This document shows positions 9,021 to 17,670 of a stretch of DNA of 64,000 bases, one piece after another. Location: NCBI GenBank assembly GCA_027484425.1, contig JAIXSZ010000016.1:1-64000 (forward strand), in the 5' to 3' direction. Position 1 is the stretch's first letter, and each line of letters opens with the position of its first letter. Position numbers and translations under genes: made by a program. Below the pieces are notes generated by a model, which was not told the origin of the DNA, made no database searches, and worked only from the letters and a program-made list of their open reading frames with translations. The stretch comes from Sphingobacteriales bacterium (GTDB lineage Bacteria > Bacteroidota > Bacteroidia > Chitinophagales > Chitinophagaceae).

Positions 9021-9825
9021 GGGGTTACTGGCAGCCGCACTCATAGCAGCCGCCAGTCATACAAGCGCACAAGAGCTATTTGTACAAACCGAGCCCGCTA
9101 GCAATATGCCCGCACACTCGGTGGGGCTCCGGCTCAGCAACTGGATGATGGACGAGCAGGCTACCACCCGCACCAACTACCACTTCATACCAGAGCTCAT
9201 GTGGGGTGTCAACAAAAACCTTATGGTACATGCCGAGGGCTTTTTCAGCAATCGCTCTACGGGTATGGTAGCAGAGGGCGTAGGGCTCTATGCCAAGTAT
9301 AGGTTCTACAGCAGAGATGCTGTCTATCGTCACTTTCGCATGGCAGTCTTTGGTAGGGTATCTACCAACAATGCCGATATTCACCAGCAAGAGATCCAGA
9401 CCAACGGCCACAATACTGGCTATCAGTTGGGCTGGGTAGGCACACAGCTACTGCACAAAACCGCCCTATCTGTCACAGCCTTCTACCACAAGGCTACCAA
9501 CAATTTCAACAACAACGAGCTACCCGCTTATGTGTCTGGCGATGCTGTCAACTACAGCCTCTCTGCCGGCAAGCTCATGCTGCCCCGCACCTACAAAAAC
9601 TACAAGCAGGTCAACCTTAACATCATGGCAGAGCTCTTGGGTCAAACCATCACCACCGGTGGGTTGCACTACCTCGATATTGCACCCTCCATACAGTTCA
9701 TCTTCCACAGCCAAACCCGTCTCGACATTGGCTACAAATACCAACTCTACAGCAACATGCAGCGCACCGCCCCCAATGGTTTTGTGCTCAGGTTAGAGCA
9801 TCTCTTGTTCAATGCCGTTCATTAA
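9007..9825 (+). CDS. Predicted outer-membrane protein of the metal operon
   Basis: 272 residues from the ATG at 9007, which overlaps the HMA gene stop and leads into a signal peptide ending TSAQ. An in-frame ATG at 8980 is possible but would add a charged leader. The sequence alternates polar and hydrophobic residues with many aromatic strand ends (YRFYSRD, YKYQLYSN, a C-terminal LRLEHLLF), as expected for an outer-membrane beta-barrel. No named family is recognised. Translational coupling to an HMA protein suggests it helps move or sense metal at the outer membrane. Confidence 0.7.
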   Translation: MWCYKGLLAAALIAAASHTSAQELFVQTEPASNMPAHSVGLRLSNWMMDEQATTRTNYHFIPELMWGVNKNLMVHAEGFFSNRSTGMVAEGVGLYAKYRFYSRDAVYRHFRMAVFGRVSTNNADIHQQEIQTNGHNTGYQLGWVGTQLLHKTALSVTAFYHKATNNFNNNELPAYVSGDAVNYSLSAGKLMLPRTYKNYKQVNLNIMAELLGQTITTGGLHYLDIAPSIQFIFHSQTRLDIGYKYQLYSNMQRTAPNGFVLRLEHLLFNAVH

Positions 9826-9830
9826 ACACA

Positions 9831-9869
9831 CAATGCCTGTGCAGCACTCGCTACACAGGCATTGTTTTT
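9831..9869 (+). terminator. Terminator of the metal operon
   Basis: Perfect 11-bp stem (9831-9841 with 9854-9864) followed by TTTTT, six bases after the stop codon. It also separates this operon from the convergent MurF-Alr gene. Confidence 0.9.
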
Positions 9870-9885
9870 ATATTGCTCCTTATCA

Positions 9886-12378
9886 TCACTCCCCATTCAC
9901 ATACACCCGCTTCACCCTTTGCGATATCCCCGCCATTATCTCGTACGATATCGTGTCCGCCCACCTTGCCAGTTGTGTAGCCGGCAGGTCGCTTCCCATC
10001 ACTATCACCTCATCACCCTCGTTCACGTTCGCCAGGTCGGTTATGTCCACCATGCACATATCCATACATATTATGCCCACCGTCGGTGCCGCCTGTCCGG
10101 TTATCAGCACATGCGCCTTGCCATGCCCCATACTGCGTGGGTAGCCATCCGCATAGCCTATACTTATCGTAGCCAGTCGCATATCACGCGCTGCAAACGT
10201 CTTATGCCCATACCCTATACTATCACCAGTAGGCACATCCCTTATCTGGGCTATGCTTGTTTTCAGGGTGCTTATGTGTTGCAGTTTATTTTTCAGCAGG
10301 CTGCTGCTATCTATGCCATACAGCCCCAGCCCCAGGCGCACCATGCTATACTGCAGGTGTCTGTGTCGGGTTATGCCCGCCGTGTTGCACAGGTGCTGCA
10401 GCGGCAGGTAGGGTATAGCCTGTAGGATGGTTCCACTCATCTCATCATACAGCCTTGCCTGATGAGCCGTAAACGCATCCTGTGCCGCATCATCGCTCGC
10501 TGCCAGATGGCTGAATATACTCGCTATTTTTATCGTGTTAGTTTTTTGCAGCGTTGCCACCAGTTGCACCATATCCTTCCGCTCAAACCCCAATCTGTGC
10601 ATACCCGTATCCAGCTTTATGTGTACCGGATACTCTTTTTTGCCCAGCGCATCTGCCACCCGCACAAAGCTATTCACCGACCCAAAGCTATACAGCTCAG
10701 GCTCCAGTTGCCACGCTATCATCCTGTCAAACGAGTTGGCCTCAGGGCTCATCACCATTATCGGCATCCTTATCCCCGCCTTGCGCAGCGTCACACCCTC
10801 GTCAGTATACGCCACCGCCAGATAGTCCACACCCGCATACTGCAGCAGGTTTGCTATCTCATAGCTGCCACTACCATACGCAAACGCCTTTACCATCGCC
10901 ATCGTTTTCACCCCTGGGTTTAGCCCCGCTCTGTACACATCTAGGTTTTGCCGCAGCGCCCCTAGGTCTATCTGCATCACTGTTTGGTGCACCTTCTGCT
11001 CCATCAGTTTGCTTATCTGCTCAAACGCAAACACCCTTGCTCCCTTCAGCAGTATAGCCTCATCCTCAAATGTCAACCTATGAAAATCACTCACAAACGC
11101 CCCCGTGCTTTCATAAAAGCTACAATCCGCTATGCCCGCCTCCACAAACACCTCCCTGTTCCTGCTTATAGCCGCCCCTATACCCACAAACCTTTCTATC
11201 TTCCTTCTCGCTATGTGCATAGCCACCTCCCTATACAGGCTTTCCTCACTTTTGCCCGGTTGCAGTATGTCCGACAGTATCACCGTGTGCCGCCTGTGTT
11301 GCCGTTGCTGCTCCAGGTAGTTCAGTGCCAGTTGCAGCGATGTTATGTCCGAGTTGTACGTGTCATTAATCACCGTGCAGTTATTGCTCCCATGTATCAG
11401 CTCCATCCTCATCTTCACCTGTTGCAGCTTACCCATCCGCTCCGCTATCCTTTCCCCACTGTAGCCCAGCAGCAGCAGCACACACCAGCACTGTATCGCA
11501 TTTTCCACCGCCGCCTCATCGCCCATCCCTATCCGCACCTCCATGTCCCTTCCCTCATACCGCCCCTTTATTGTCGTCTGTCCGTTGTGGGGTGTTATCT
11601 CCGTTATGGTCAGTGTTGCCTCGCCAGTTTTGCTCCATGTCATCAGCCTCAGGTCCTGTGTGCAGCGAGCTTTCAGTGCCAGCACACACTCCTGCACCAG
11701 TGGGTTGTCCCTGCAGTACACCAGCGTCTCGCACCCTACAAATAGCCTTAGTTTTTCTTCCACCTTCTGCCGCATATCCACAAACCCCTCACTATGTGCC
11801 GCCCCTATATTCGTAAACACCCCTATAGTAGGTGCTATCATAGGTTGCAGTTTTTCCATCTCCCCCGGCTGCGATATACCCGCCTCAAAAATCCCCAACT
11901 CATGCCCCTCATTAATTAGCCATACCGATAGTGGCACCCCTATTTGCGAGTTATAGCTCTTCGGGCTACGCACTATTTTTTTATCATCGCCCAGCAGCTC
12001 CGCCAGCCATTCCTTCACTATTGTTTTGCCATTGCTACCAGTTATTCCTATCACAGGCAGGTTATACAGTAGCCGGTGCGCCCTCGCTATCTGTTGCAGC
12101 GCCACCAGCGTGTCTTTTACCCGTATCACATTCACCCCCTCAGCATCCCCCACATCCACATGTTCACTTACCAGAAAACTCCGCACACCCTTCCGCAGCG
12201 CATCCCCCACATACACATGCGCATTGCGTAGCGGCGTCACCAGGCACACAAACAGCGCACTCCCCGGCTGCTCTATGCTCCGGCTATCTATCGCCAGTTC
12301 CGTCACCACCGCCCCCGCACCATCGTGCAGCACCCAGTCACCACCACACCATTGTTGTATCTGTTCTATCTTGTTCAT
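9886..12378 (-). CDS. Bifunctional UDP-MurNAc-tripeptide:D-Ala-D-Ala ligase / alanine racemase
   Basis: 830 residues from the ATG at 12378. Residues 1 to about 455 are a Mur ligase (MurF) with the ATP-binding loop GITGSNGKT at 111-119. The rest is a fold-type III alanine racemase with the PLP lysine K497 in MVKAFAYGSG, and SIGYADGYPR further on. The enzyme makes D-alanine from L-alanine in the cytoplasm and joins D-Ala-D-Ala to the peptidoglycan precursor. This fusion is known in Bacteroidota. An in-frame ATG at 12402 was rejected because an exact -7 promoter box lies between the two ATGs. The coding strand is G-rich compared with the AT-rich genes that follow. Confidence 0.93.
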   Translation of the reverse strand: MNKIEQIQQWCGGDWVLHDGAGAVVTELAIDSRSIEQPGSALFVCLVTPLRNAHVYVGDALRKGVRSFLVSEHVDVGDAEGVNVIRVKDTLVALQQIARAHRLLYNLPVIGITGSNGKTIVKEWLAELLGDDKKIVRSPKSYNSQIGVPLSVWLINEGHELGIFEAGISQPGEMEKLQPMIAPTIGVFTNIGAAHSEGFVDMRQKVEEKLRLFVGCETLVYCRDNPLVQECVLALKARCTQDLRLMTWSKTGEATLTITEITPHNGQTTIKGRYEGRDMEVRIGMGDEAAVENAIQCWCVLLLLGYSGERIAERMGKLQQVKMRMELIHGSNNCTVINDTYNSDITSLQLALNYLEQQRQHRRHTVILSDILQPGKSEESLYREVAMHIARRKIERFVGIGAAISRNREVFVEAGIADCSFYESTGAFVSDFHRLTFEDEAILLKGARVFAFEQISKLMEQKVHQTVMQIDLGALRQNLDVYRAGLNPGVKTMAMVKAFAYGSGSYEIANLLQYAGVDYLAVAYTDEGVTLRKAGIRMPIMVMSPEANSFDRMIAWQLEPELYSFGSVNSFVRVADALGKKEYPVHIKLDTGMHRLGFERKDMVQLVATLQKTNTIKIASIFSHLAASDDAAQDAFTAHQARLYDEMSGTILQAIPYLPLQHLCNTAGITRHRHLQYSMVRLGLGLYGIDSSSLLKNKLQHISTLKTSIAQIRDVPTGDSIGYGHKTFAARDMRLATISIGYADGYPRSMGHGKAHVLITGQAAPTVGIICMDMCMVDITDLANVNEGDEVIVMGSDLPATQLARWADTISYEIMAGISQRVKRVYVNGE

Positions 12379-12389
12379 ATCCGCTCCCA

Positions 12390-12397
12390 CAAATATA
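12390..12397 (-). promoter_or_regulatory. -7 box of the MurF-Alr gene
   Basis: On the minus strand this reads TATATTTG, an exact TAnnTTTG match, 11 bases upstream of the ATG at 12378. It supports that start and a very short leader. Confidence 0.6.
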
Positions 12398-12512
12398 ACC
12401 ACATCACCGCACTATTTGTTTTCCCACTAGGGCAGGGTAGGGCCACCAGCACTAGCACTACTATCATCGCCGCTTGTGTCACACCCTTGTACGTTCAGGG
12501 GTAGGAGGGGCT

Positions 12513-13094
12513 TTAACCATGTAGAGTAGTCATCATATCAGAGATAGCTTTGATTATGATTGACTTATTTTCAAAGTTGTGCCCTTCTGTTGGTTCAATT
12601 ATAACTTGATGATATTTACCTAACACTGATAAAGTATAATTGTAATCTACTGTAGTATCCATAGCACCTATCACTACAATTTTGTCAAGATGCGGTCTGT
12701 CTATTACTGGATATTTCCGATATGAGTCAATATTTTCTTGTGTCAAAGTTCGTAGTTCGCCACTATGAAAATTCTTATTCACACCTAAGTATTTTACTAA
12801 CGAATCGTATGGATTCAATGAAGGATTAATTAATACACATTGGATAGAGTATTTATTTGCAAAATAATTTGCCCAGAAGCCACCTAAACTATTTCCTACC
12901 AGTACCAAATCGTTATTCAGCTTATCCAGATTTTGTATCTTAGCATCAAGTTGTTTTTCAGCTATTTCCGGGTTTATATAATCGTATTCCAGAGAGTGAA
13001 CCACTTGTGTGCCAAAATGTGCTTTTAAAGCTCTCGATGTGTTGCTATTTGTTGTACTATTAAATCCATGAATATTTATAATCAAGGTTTTCAT
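12513..13094 (-). CDS. YqiA/YcfP-like (UPF0227) alpha/beta hydrolase
   Basis: 193 residues from the ATG at 13094 (MKTLIINIHGFNS); an ATG 12 codons earlier adds a polar leader that I judge non-native. The alpha/beta hydrolase signature is complete: HGFNS oxyanion region near residue 9, nucleophile elbow GNSLGG with S69, an acid in GAMDTTVDY, and a late EGHNF histidine. Length fits the YqiA family, small esterases of unclear natural substrate. Cytoplasmic. It is followed on the same strand by a PD-(D/E)XK gene about 100 bases upstream in the transcript; a shared operon is possible but not proven. Confidence 0.78.
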   Translation of the reverse strand: MKTLIINIHGFNSTTNSNTSRALKAHFGTQVVHSLEYDYINPEIAEKQLDAKIQNLDKLNNDLVLVGNSLGGFWANYFANKYSIQCVLINPSLNPYDSLVKYLGVNKNFHSGELRTLTQENIDSYRKYPVIDRPHLDKIVVIGAMDTTVDYNYTLSVLGKYHQVIIEPTEGHNFENKSIIIKAISDMMTTLHG

Positions 13095-13200
13095 AGCTTT
13101 AGGTTCATTCAATACTGAATTGTTGTTCATTGTAATTATTTGAATTGTAATATTATTTGTTCTACTTTAATGTTGGCATGCGATCGACACACACTAATTT

Positions 13201-14403
13201 CTATTTGTGCGTCTTGCAGTACTGTATTATATGATTTATAATTGTCATTTTTATGCTTTCTCTTTTAGTAATTTCATTGTGAATTTCACATACCACACTC
13301 GCATTATCAAAATCTAAACCAAGTTTTTCTACACAAGACCATTCAGGAAACGGGCCTGAGTAATCAGATTTGTTTTTATCAGGTTGATAAATTCCTATAA
13401 ACAATTCACTTAATTTATCATTGTAGTGAATGCCATTTAATGGTTCAATTCCAATAAAACGACCTTCTGTATTTGTTTTGATAAACAAAGCAGGGCATCG
13501 AACGTCTAATGAGTTTTTCGTATAATGTGCTTGGTGTCCTAGTTTTTCTAACTCCTCTTTTATTTCATTCCAAAACTGTGTAAGAATATCATTTTTTATT
13601 TTCGAATAACTATTTGCAAGAATTTTAGCTGCTTCAAAATTTGCTGCTGTTGCGGTAATAGTTTCAGTTATTTCTTTCATTTCTATGCTGTTAAGTTGAT
13701 TAGTTAATTTATTAATTGTGCGTATGTATTGATTTATTGTTTCTCTGAGTATAGGGAAATTCACCGTGTCTTTTAAGCATAATTCCAGCCAATTTATGAT
13801 GTCCGTTTTATATGATATGCATCTATGTTTATCTTTGGCACTTGGATCGTTAACAATACTCTCATTAGTGTCTACCGCACCGTCGTTATTGATTTCAGAA
13901 GTTTGATTTTTTCCATCAAGTGTCAAATATAGTATCGGAGCATTTTTATCATGGCGGTGATAACGTTCCAACCAATTTTTTTGCTCTTTAGCGTGTATCT
14001 TATTCTCTATTATTATTTTATTGTTGTTAATGTCTTCCAGTTTTATATCTATACGCCCCCCTGTTTCCCATGAATCATCAATCCTACCAATATATTTTTC
14101 TACAACTACAGACGCTTTATGTGGATTGAATTTTTCTAACCCCTTAGCGAATTCCGTTTCTTGGTACTGATTTTTTATTTGATTTAAGAAATAATTCAGA
14201 AACTTATCACCAAATCCATGGCTGCCTTTGGGGTCTAATAATGCAGCTATAAAAGCAGAATGAAGTCTTACTTCATTCGTGGTTAAGTCTAGAATGTCAA
14301 ACACATTAAAACGTAATCCTGTTACTTGTGCAATAGCATTATGTTTTTCATTGATTGCATACACTCTTTGTAGTAAAGAATAATGTATTTTTTTATCTGT
14401 CAT
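13201..14403 (-). CDS. PD-(D/E)XK nuclease superfamily protein
   Basis: 400 residues. The nuclease core is visible near the N-terminus: D119 in RIDIKLED, then E133 and K135 in IIIENKIHA, a classic D...ExK arrangement. N-terminal residues 28-66 (FNVFDIL, then EVRLHSAFIAALLDP) and the overall plan resemble the PDDEXK_4 (PF14281) group found in defence islands and mobile DNA. Predicted soluble DNA nuclease; target unknown. It sits at the start of an AT-rich accessory region with toxin-antitoxin genes and repeats, which suits a defence role, but no methylase or other restriction partner is adjacent. Confidence 0.75.
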   Translation of the reverse strand: MTDKKIHYSLLQRVYAINEKHNAIAQVTGLRFNVFDILDLTTNEVRLHSAFIAALLDPKGSHGFGDKFLNYFLNQIKNQYQETEFAKGLEKFNPHKASVVVEKYIGRIDDSWETGGRIDIKLEDINNNKIIIENKIHAKEQKNWLERYHRHDKNAPILYLTLDGKNQTSEINNDGAVDTNESIVNDPSAKDKHRCISYKTDIINWLELCLKDTVNFPILRETINQYIRTINKLTNQLNSIEMKEITETITATAANFEAAKILANSYSKIKNDILTQFWNEIKEELEKLGHQAHYTKNSLDVRCPALFIKTNTEGRFIGIEPLNGIHYNDKLSELFIGIYQPDKNKSDYSGPFPEWSCVEKLGLDFDNASVVCEIHNEITKRESIKMTIINHIIQYCKTHK

Positions 14404-14703
14404 GTTTAGTGTTTATTTATTTGTATGGAAAAGTTGTCCCGAATCTTTTTTAAAGGTGTAGTATACCCAGCTTTTGTTTAATTGTTTCATTCTTATTGTT
14501 AAAACTTGAATTTTATTCATTTTCTCTTCTATGCACTATCCGCACACTTGCCAAGTGTGTAATACTAAAACAAATAAACTAATTACCCGCCATCTCCCCA
14601 TTTGTTCTTTTTTGCGCAACTGAGTTTCCTTTTTTGCATTCAGGGTTGTAAATTACTAGACACAAAACCGATTCGTATATTGCAGATCCTACAATGCACC
14701 ATC
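14404..14703. other. Intergenic region with palindrome and first copy of the duplicated leader
   Basis: 300 bases between divergent genes. It holds a perfect 8-bp inverted repeat with one-base loop at 14543-14559 (CACACTTG-C-CAAGTGTG), and most of the leader duplicated at 16070. A TATATTG motif at 14676-14682, kept in both copies, may be a -7 box one base short of consensus. Confidence 0.5.
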
Positions 14704-14748
14704 ATGAAAAAAACTCTATTGTTCTTTCTACTTTTCTCTACAGCTACA
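14561..14748 (+). repeat. Duplicated leader and signal-peptide segment, copy 1
   Basis: About 188 bases upstream of and into the archaemetzincin gene match 16070-16237 upstream of and into the TPR gene. The last 110 bases, from the GTTGTAAATTACTAGACAC region through the ATG and the first dozen codons (MKKTLLFFLLFST), are almost identical. The proteins become unrelated right after the signal peptide. Confidence 0.88.
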
Positions 14749-15321
14749 TTTCAAAATTTTGCTCGAACAGAGCCAGTTTTCCGTTATGAAACAGCTGGTA
14801 CTATAACAGTGTATATTCAGCCACTAGGCAGCGTAGATGCCAAAAATATCGACGTAATAGTCAATTCCCTGAAGTCTTTCTATGGCTGCAAAGTTGTAGT
14901 AAATACATCAGCAACCCTCACAAATGACCTACTCGCAAAAAGCAGGACAAGATATGAAGCAAGTAAGATCCTGAAGAAATTCAATAGCAACAAAAATCTA
15001 TTAATCATCACCCAGCAAGATATAGCCTGCAAGAATACTGAACGTAACATCGATGAGTGGGGCGTCTTTGGATTAGGGTACAGACCCGGCACAACATGCG
15101 TCGTCTCTACATTCCGACTAAACCGTAAAAATCCTTCACATTCTCTACAGCTTTTTAATGAGCGCCTTGCAAAAGTGTCCCTTCACGAGATAGGCCATAA
15201 TCTTGGTCTTCCACATTGCACCTCAGGCACAGATTGCCTCATGAACGATGCAAGAGGAGCGATAAAAACAGTAGACAATGAAAAAATGATATTGTGCAGC
15301 AATTGCCAGAAACAGTTGTGA
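14704..15321 (+). CDS. Secreted archaemetzincin-like zinc protease
   Basis: 205 residues with a signal peptide (1-20). The C-terminal half shows the archaemetzincin metal motif: H161, E162, H165, H171, C172, C178, M180, then 17 residues to C198-x-x-C201. This matches HExxHxxGx3CxnCxMx17CxxC, where a catalytic Zn sits on the three His and a second Zn on four Cys. Between C172 and C178 there are five residues where the usual form has four. Most archaemetzincins are cytoplasmic, so export is unusual. The start at 14704 is fixed by the signal peptide shared with the gene at 16192. Substrate unknown. Confidence 0.85.
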   Translation: MKKTLLFFLLFSTATFQNFARTEPVFRYETAGTITVYIQPLGSVDAKNIDVIVNSLKSFYGCKVVVNTSATLTNDLLAKSRTRYEASKILKKFNSNKNLLIITQQDIACKNTERNIDEWGVFGLGYRPGTTCVVSTFRLNRKNPSHSLQLFNERLAKVSLHEIGHNLGLPHCTSGTDCLMNDARGAIKTVDNEKMILCSNCQKQL

Positions 15322-15474
15322 TTTTCGCTTACCCACTTACCCCTGTTTACAACTAGCAGCTATCGAGCAACTCATTCCTTCGTACTATCCCACCCTTTAG
15401 GAGGAATGAGTATTGAAAAATCTGCGGGACTTAGATTATGTTTGATAATCCCTAAAGCGCTTAAACATTAAATC

Positions 15475-15969
15475 GTGATCAAATTTTTTAATTATATTCC
15501 AGTACTGTGCTATTTTATTCCTATTCTTTTATGCTATTTAAATAGTTATGGATATGTCTCTCTCAGTAAAATGGAGTTTAAAATAAATATACTTATTTTT
15601 ATTGTTGATGTTGTATTTATTTTTATGTACTCCATTAGGCAAAGTCTTAAGAAAAAAGTTATCCAAACGGCAGAAATAATAAACGTGCGTTACTTCACAA
15701 ATACAAGCGAATTAGGAGATGATAATACTAATTGCGAACTAACAGTTCGTTTTTTGTTTGAAAATTTAGCATATATCATTAAGTGTCGAGTGCTAAATAT
15801 AAAATTCTATAAAGAAGGCAGTATTGTCGATGTCGAGGTAAATGTTGAAAACCCCGAAAAGAGTGTTGTAATGGAAAGCATCAGGGGGAGTTATTTAGCA
15901 TTTTTAGTTTCTTTTCCCATTGCATCAGCTGGTATTTTGTGGCAGCTGATAAAAATTATGGAGGAATAG
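15475..15969 (+). CDS. Small membrane protein of unknown function (DUF3592-like)
   Basis: 164 residues from a GTG at 15475; the next Met (residue 34) would cut into a hydrophobic segment, so GTG is preferred. Two hydrophobic segments at about 5-27 and 38-54, a soluble beta-rich part at about 60-130, and a last hydrophobic segment at about 140-160. The layout of terminal membrane helices around a beta domain resembles DUF3592 proteins, but the match is only by eye. It lies between the two duplicated leaders and would be lost if they recombined. Confidence 0.6.
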   Translation: MIKFFNYIPVLCYFIPILLCYLNSYGYVSLSKMEFKINILIFIVDVVFIFMYSIRQSLKKKVIQTAEIINVRYFTNTSELGDDNTNCELTVRFLFENLAYIIKCRVLNIKFYKEGSIVDVEVNVENPEKSVVMESIRGSYLAFLVSFPIASAGILWQLIKIMEE

Positions 15970-16012
15970 TGCGTTCTAGCTTGGCGTAGGCTCCGGCTAC
16001 GTCATAGTGGTT

Positions 16013-16030
16013 GCCAGTCTCCAGACTGGC
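16013..16030. repeat. REP-like palindrome (CCAGTC type)
   Basis: Perfect 8-bp inverted repeat GCCAGTCT-CC-AGACTGGC, followed by a GTATAAAC tail. Related palindromes with similar tails occur at 17507-17570 and 18418-18514. A weaker dyad (15985-16001) lies just before it. Confidence 0.7.
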
Positions 16031-16069
16031 GTATAAACCTACCACAAGTTTTCCCCTTGCTCAGTTTTA

Positions 16070-16237
16070 AATACTAAAACACATAAACCCATTATCCGCC
16101 TTCTCCCCATTTGTTCCTTTTTAGCATTCACGGTTGTAAATTACTAGACACAAAATCGATTCGTATATTGCAGATCCTACAATGCACCATCATGAAAAAA
16201 ACACTACTGTTCTTCCTGCTTTTCTCTACCACTGCCT
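16070..16237 (+). repeat. Duplicated leader and signal-peptide segment, copy 2
   Basis: Second copy of the segment at 14561-14748, slightly shorter because it lacks about 15 bases before the conserved core. Here it drives the TPR gene. A REP-like palindrome precedes each copy. Confidence 0.88.
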
Positions 16238-17079
16238 TTGGGCAAACCAACTATGAAAAGTTCAAAACACTTTTTCAAAGCAAGGATACTTTAAGTATGA
16301 AATCCCTTTTGAAGGAGTGGGAAAATACAAGTCCCAATGATCCAGAGTTGTACACATCAGCATTCAATTATTATGTTTCAGTAAGCAAAGAGGAGGTGAT
16401 ATCATTAGAAAAGAAACAACCACAAACTGAAAGTCTACAGCTAACTGATAGCATGGGAAAAGTTGCTGGTTACTTAACTTCAAATGTAGGCTATAAAGAA
16501 CTTCAATTGAGTAGCGCATTCATCTATATCGATAAGGGTATAAAAATGTTTCCTGACAGATTAGACATGAGGTTCGGTAAAATTTATCTACTGGGTTTGA
16601 TATCTGATTATAAAAAGTTTACAGAAGAGATAATCAATACTGTGGAGCGATCTTCAATCAATAAGAATAACTGGTTGTGGATGGAAAACCAGAAACGAAA
16701 GGACGGACAAACATTTTTGCTTGAAAATGTGCAGGCGTATATGAAGCAATTGTACGATACCGAAGATGATAACTTGTTGCCGAACATGATACAAATAGGA
16801 ACACAGACTTTAAAGTACTATCCAGAAAATGTAGAGGTATTGTCAACAACCGCAGTAGCACTGATGCTGACAAAACAATACGACAAGGCAATTGTTTATC
16901 TAAAACAAGCTGAAAACATAGACCCCAAAGATTACATTGTCCTGAATAACATTGCACAAGCATATAAATTAACGGGCGATAACGAAAATGCAATTATCTA
17001 TTACCGTAAAACAGAAAAATACGGCGACGAACAAGCAAAACAACAAGCTAAGGATAATATCAAAAAGCTCGAAAAATAG
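16192..17079 (+). CDS. Exported TPR-repeat protein
   Basis: 295 residues from the ATG at 16192, in the duplicated leader. Signal peptide 1-18 (ends AFGQ). A helical middle region without clear repeats is followed by at least two TPR units in the last 90 residues (VLSTTAVALMLTKQYDKAI, then VLNNIAQAYKLTGDNENAI). TPR proteins act as protein-binding scaffolds; the partner is unknown. Its first 13 residues are nearly the same as those of the archaemetzincin at 14704, though the mature proteins are unrelated. Probably periplasmic. Confidence 0.82.
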   Translation: MKKTLLFFLLFSTTAFGQTNYEKFKTLFQSKDTLSMKSLLKEWENTSPNDPELYTSAFNYYVSVSKEEVISLEKKQPQTESLQLTDSMGKVAGYLTSNVGYKELQLSSAFIYIDKGIKMFPDRLDMRFGKIYLLGLISDYKKFTEEIINTVERSSINKNNWLWMENQKRKDGQTFLLENVQAYMKQLYDTEDDNLLPNMIQIGTQTLKYYPENVEVLSTTAVALMLTKQYDKAIVYLKQAENIDPKDYIVLNNIAQAYKLTGDNENAIIYYRKTEKYGDEQAKQQAKDNIKKLEK

Positions 17080-17209
17080 AATGCTATCCCTCTACAGGCA
17101 AGGAAAAACAATATATACGGGTAGCGCTACCGGAGTCTACAAAGGAAATGCATGCTTCTGCTATTACGAAAGTACAATACAAAAAGCTAACTAAGCCCAA
17201 CGAATAATT

Positions 17210-17488
17210 ATGAACACGAAATTGCAAATTGTAAAGGACGACCTCTTCATTTACGATAGTATACCAGATGAAATAACTCTGCGTGAGGACATGTACCAAG
17301 CGAAATGTGGGGCTTATACTATCGATTGTGGGTGGTATGAACTTGACGAAGAAGGGAGTTTTATCACTTTTATAATTAAAAATGCAGATTGGGGAAGCCC
17401 GATTCTTAAAATCCTTACCCCTAACTTCTCAGATGCTAAGTGGAGTATAAATGCCTGCAAAGAATATATCGAAAGTATCATGCAATGA
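17210..17488 (+). CDS. Small hypothetical protein
   Basis: 92 residues, acidic, no signal peptide or membrane segment. No family is recognised. The composition (aromatic and acidic residues, a single compact domain) is compatible with an immunity-type or antitoxin-type protein, but that is inference from context only. It lies about 130 bases after the TPR gene in the same direction, within a run of orphan genes. Confidence 0.55.
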   Translation: MNTKLQIVKDDLFIYDSIPDEITLREDMYQAKCGAYTIDCGWYELDEEGSFITFIIKNADWGSPILKILTPNFSDAKWSINACKEYIESIMQ

Positions 17489-17506
17489 ATTAGACAGTCC
17501 TCTGCG

Positions 17507-17570
17507 CCCTTTTTGGCTTAAGTGTTTGATAAATTCGGCGCCAGTCTTTTCGACTTGCGAATATACTCCC
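17507..17570. repeat. Dispersed repeat with CCAGTC dyad, copy A
   Basis: Matches 18418-18514: both start CCCT(t/a)TTTGGCT(t/g)AAGT, carry CCAGTCTTTTCGACT, and end GCGAATA(t/a)AC. Copy A lacks about 30 bases present in the second copy. Located just after a small orphan gene. Confidence 0.7.
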
Positions 17571-17670
17571 GAAGGTAAAGGTACAAGAGAAAAGGAACTG
17601 AAATATGAAAAGAAAAAGGTCAATAAAAATAGAGAGACATTAGATAGAGAACTACATAAAAGGTCATAAT

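Noticed and set aside
9862-12398. Many long plus-strand frames opposite MurF-Alr
   Set aside because: They mirror a G-rich coding strand of a well-supported enzyme and have Pro/His/Ser-rich nonsense composition.
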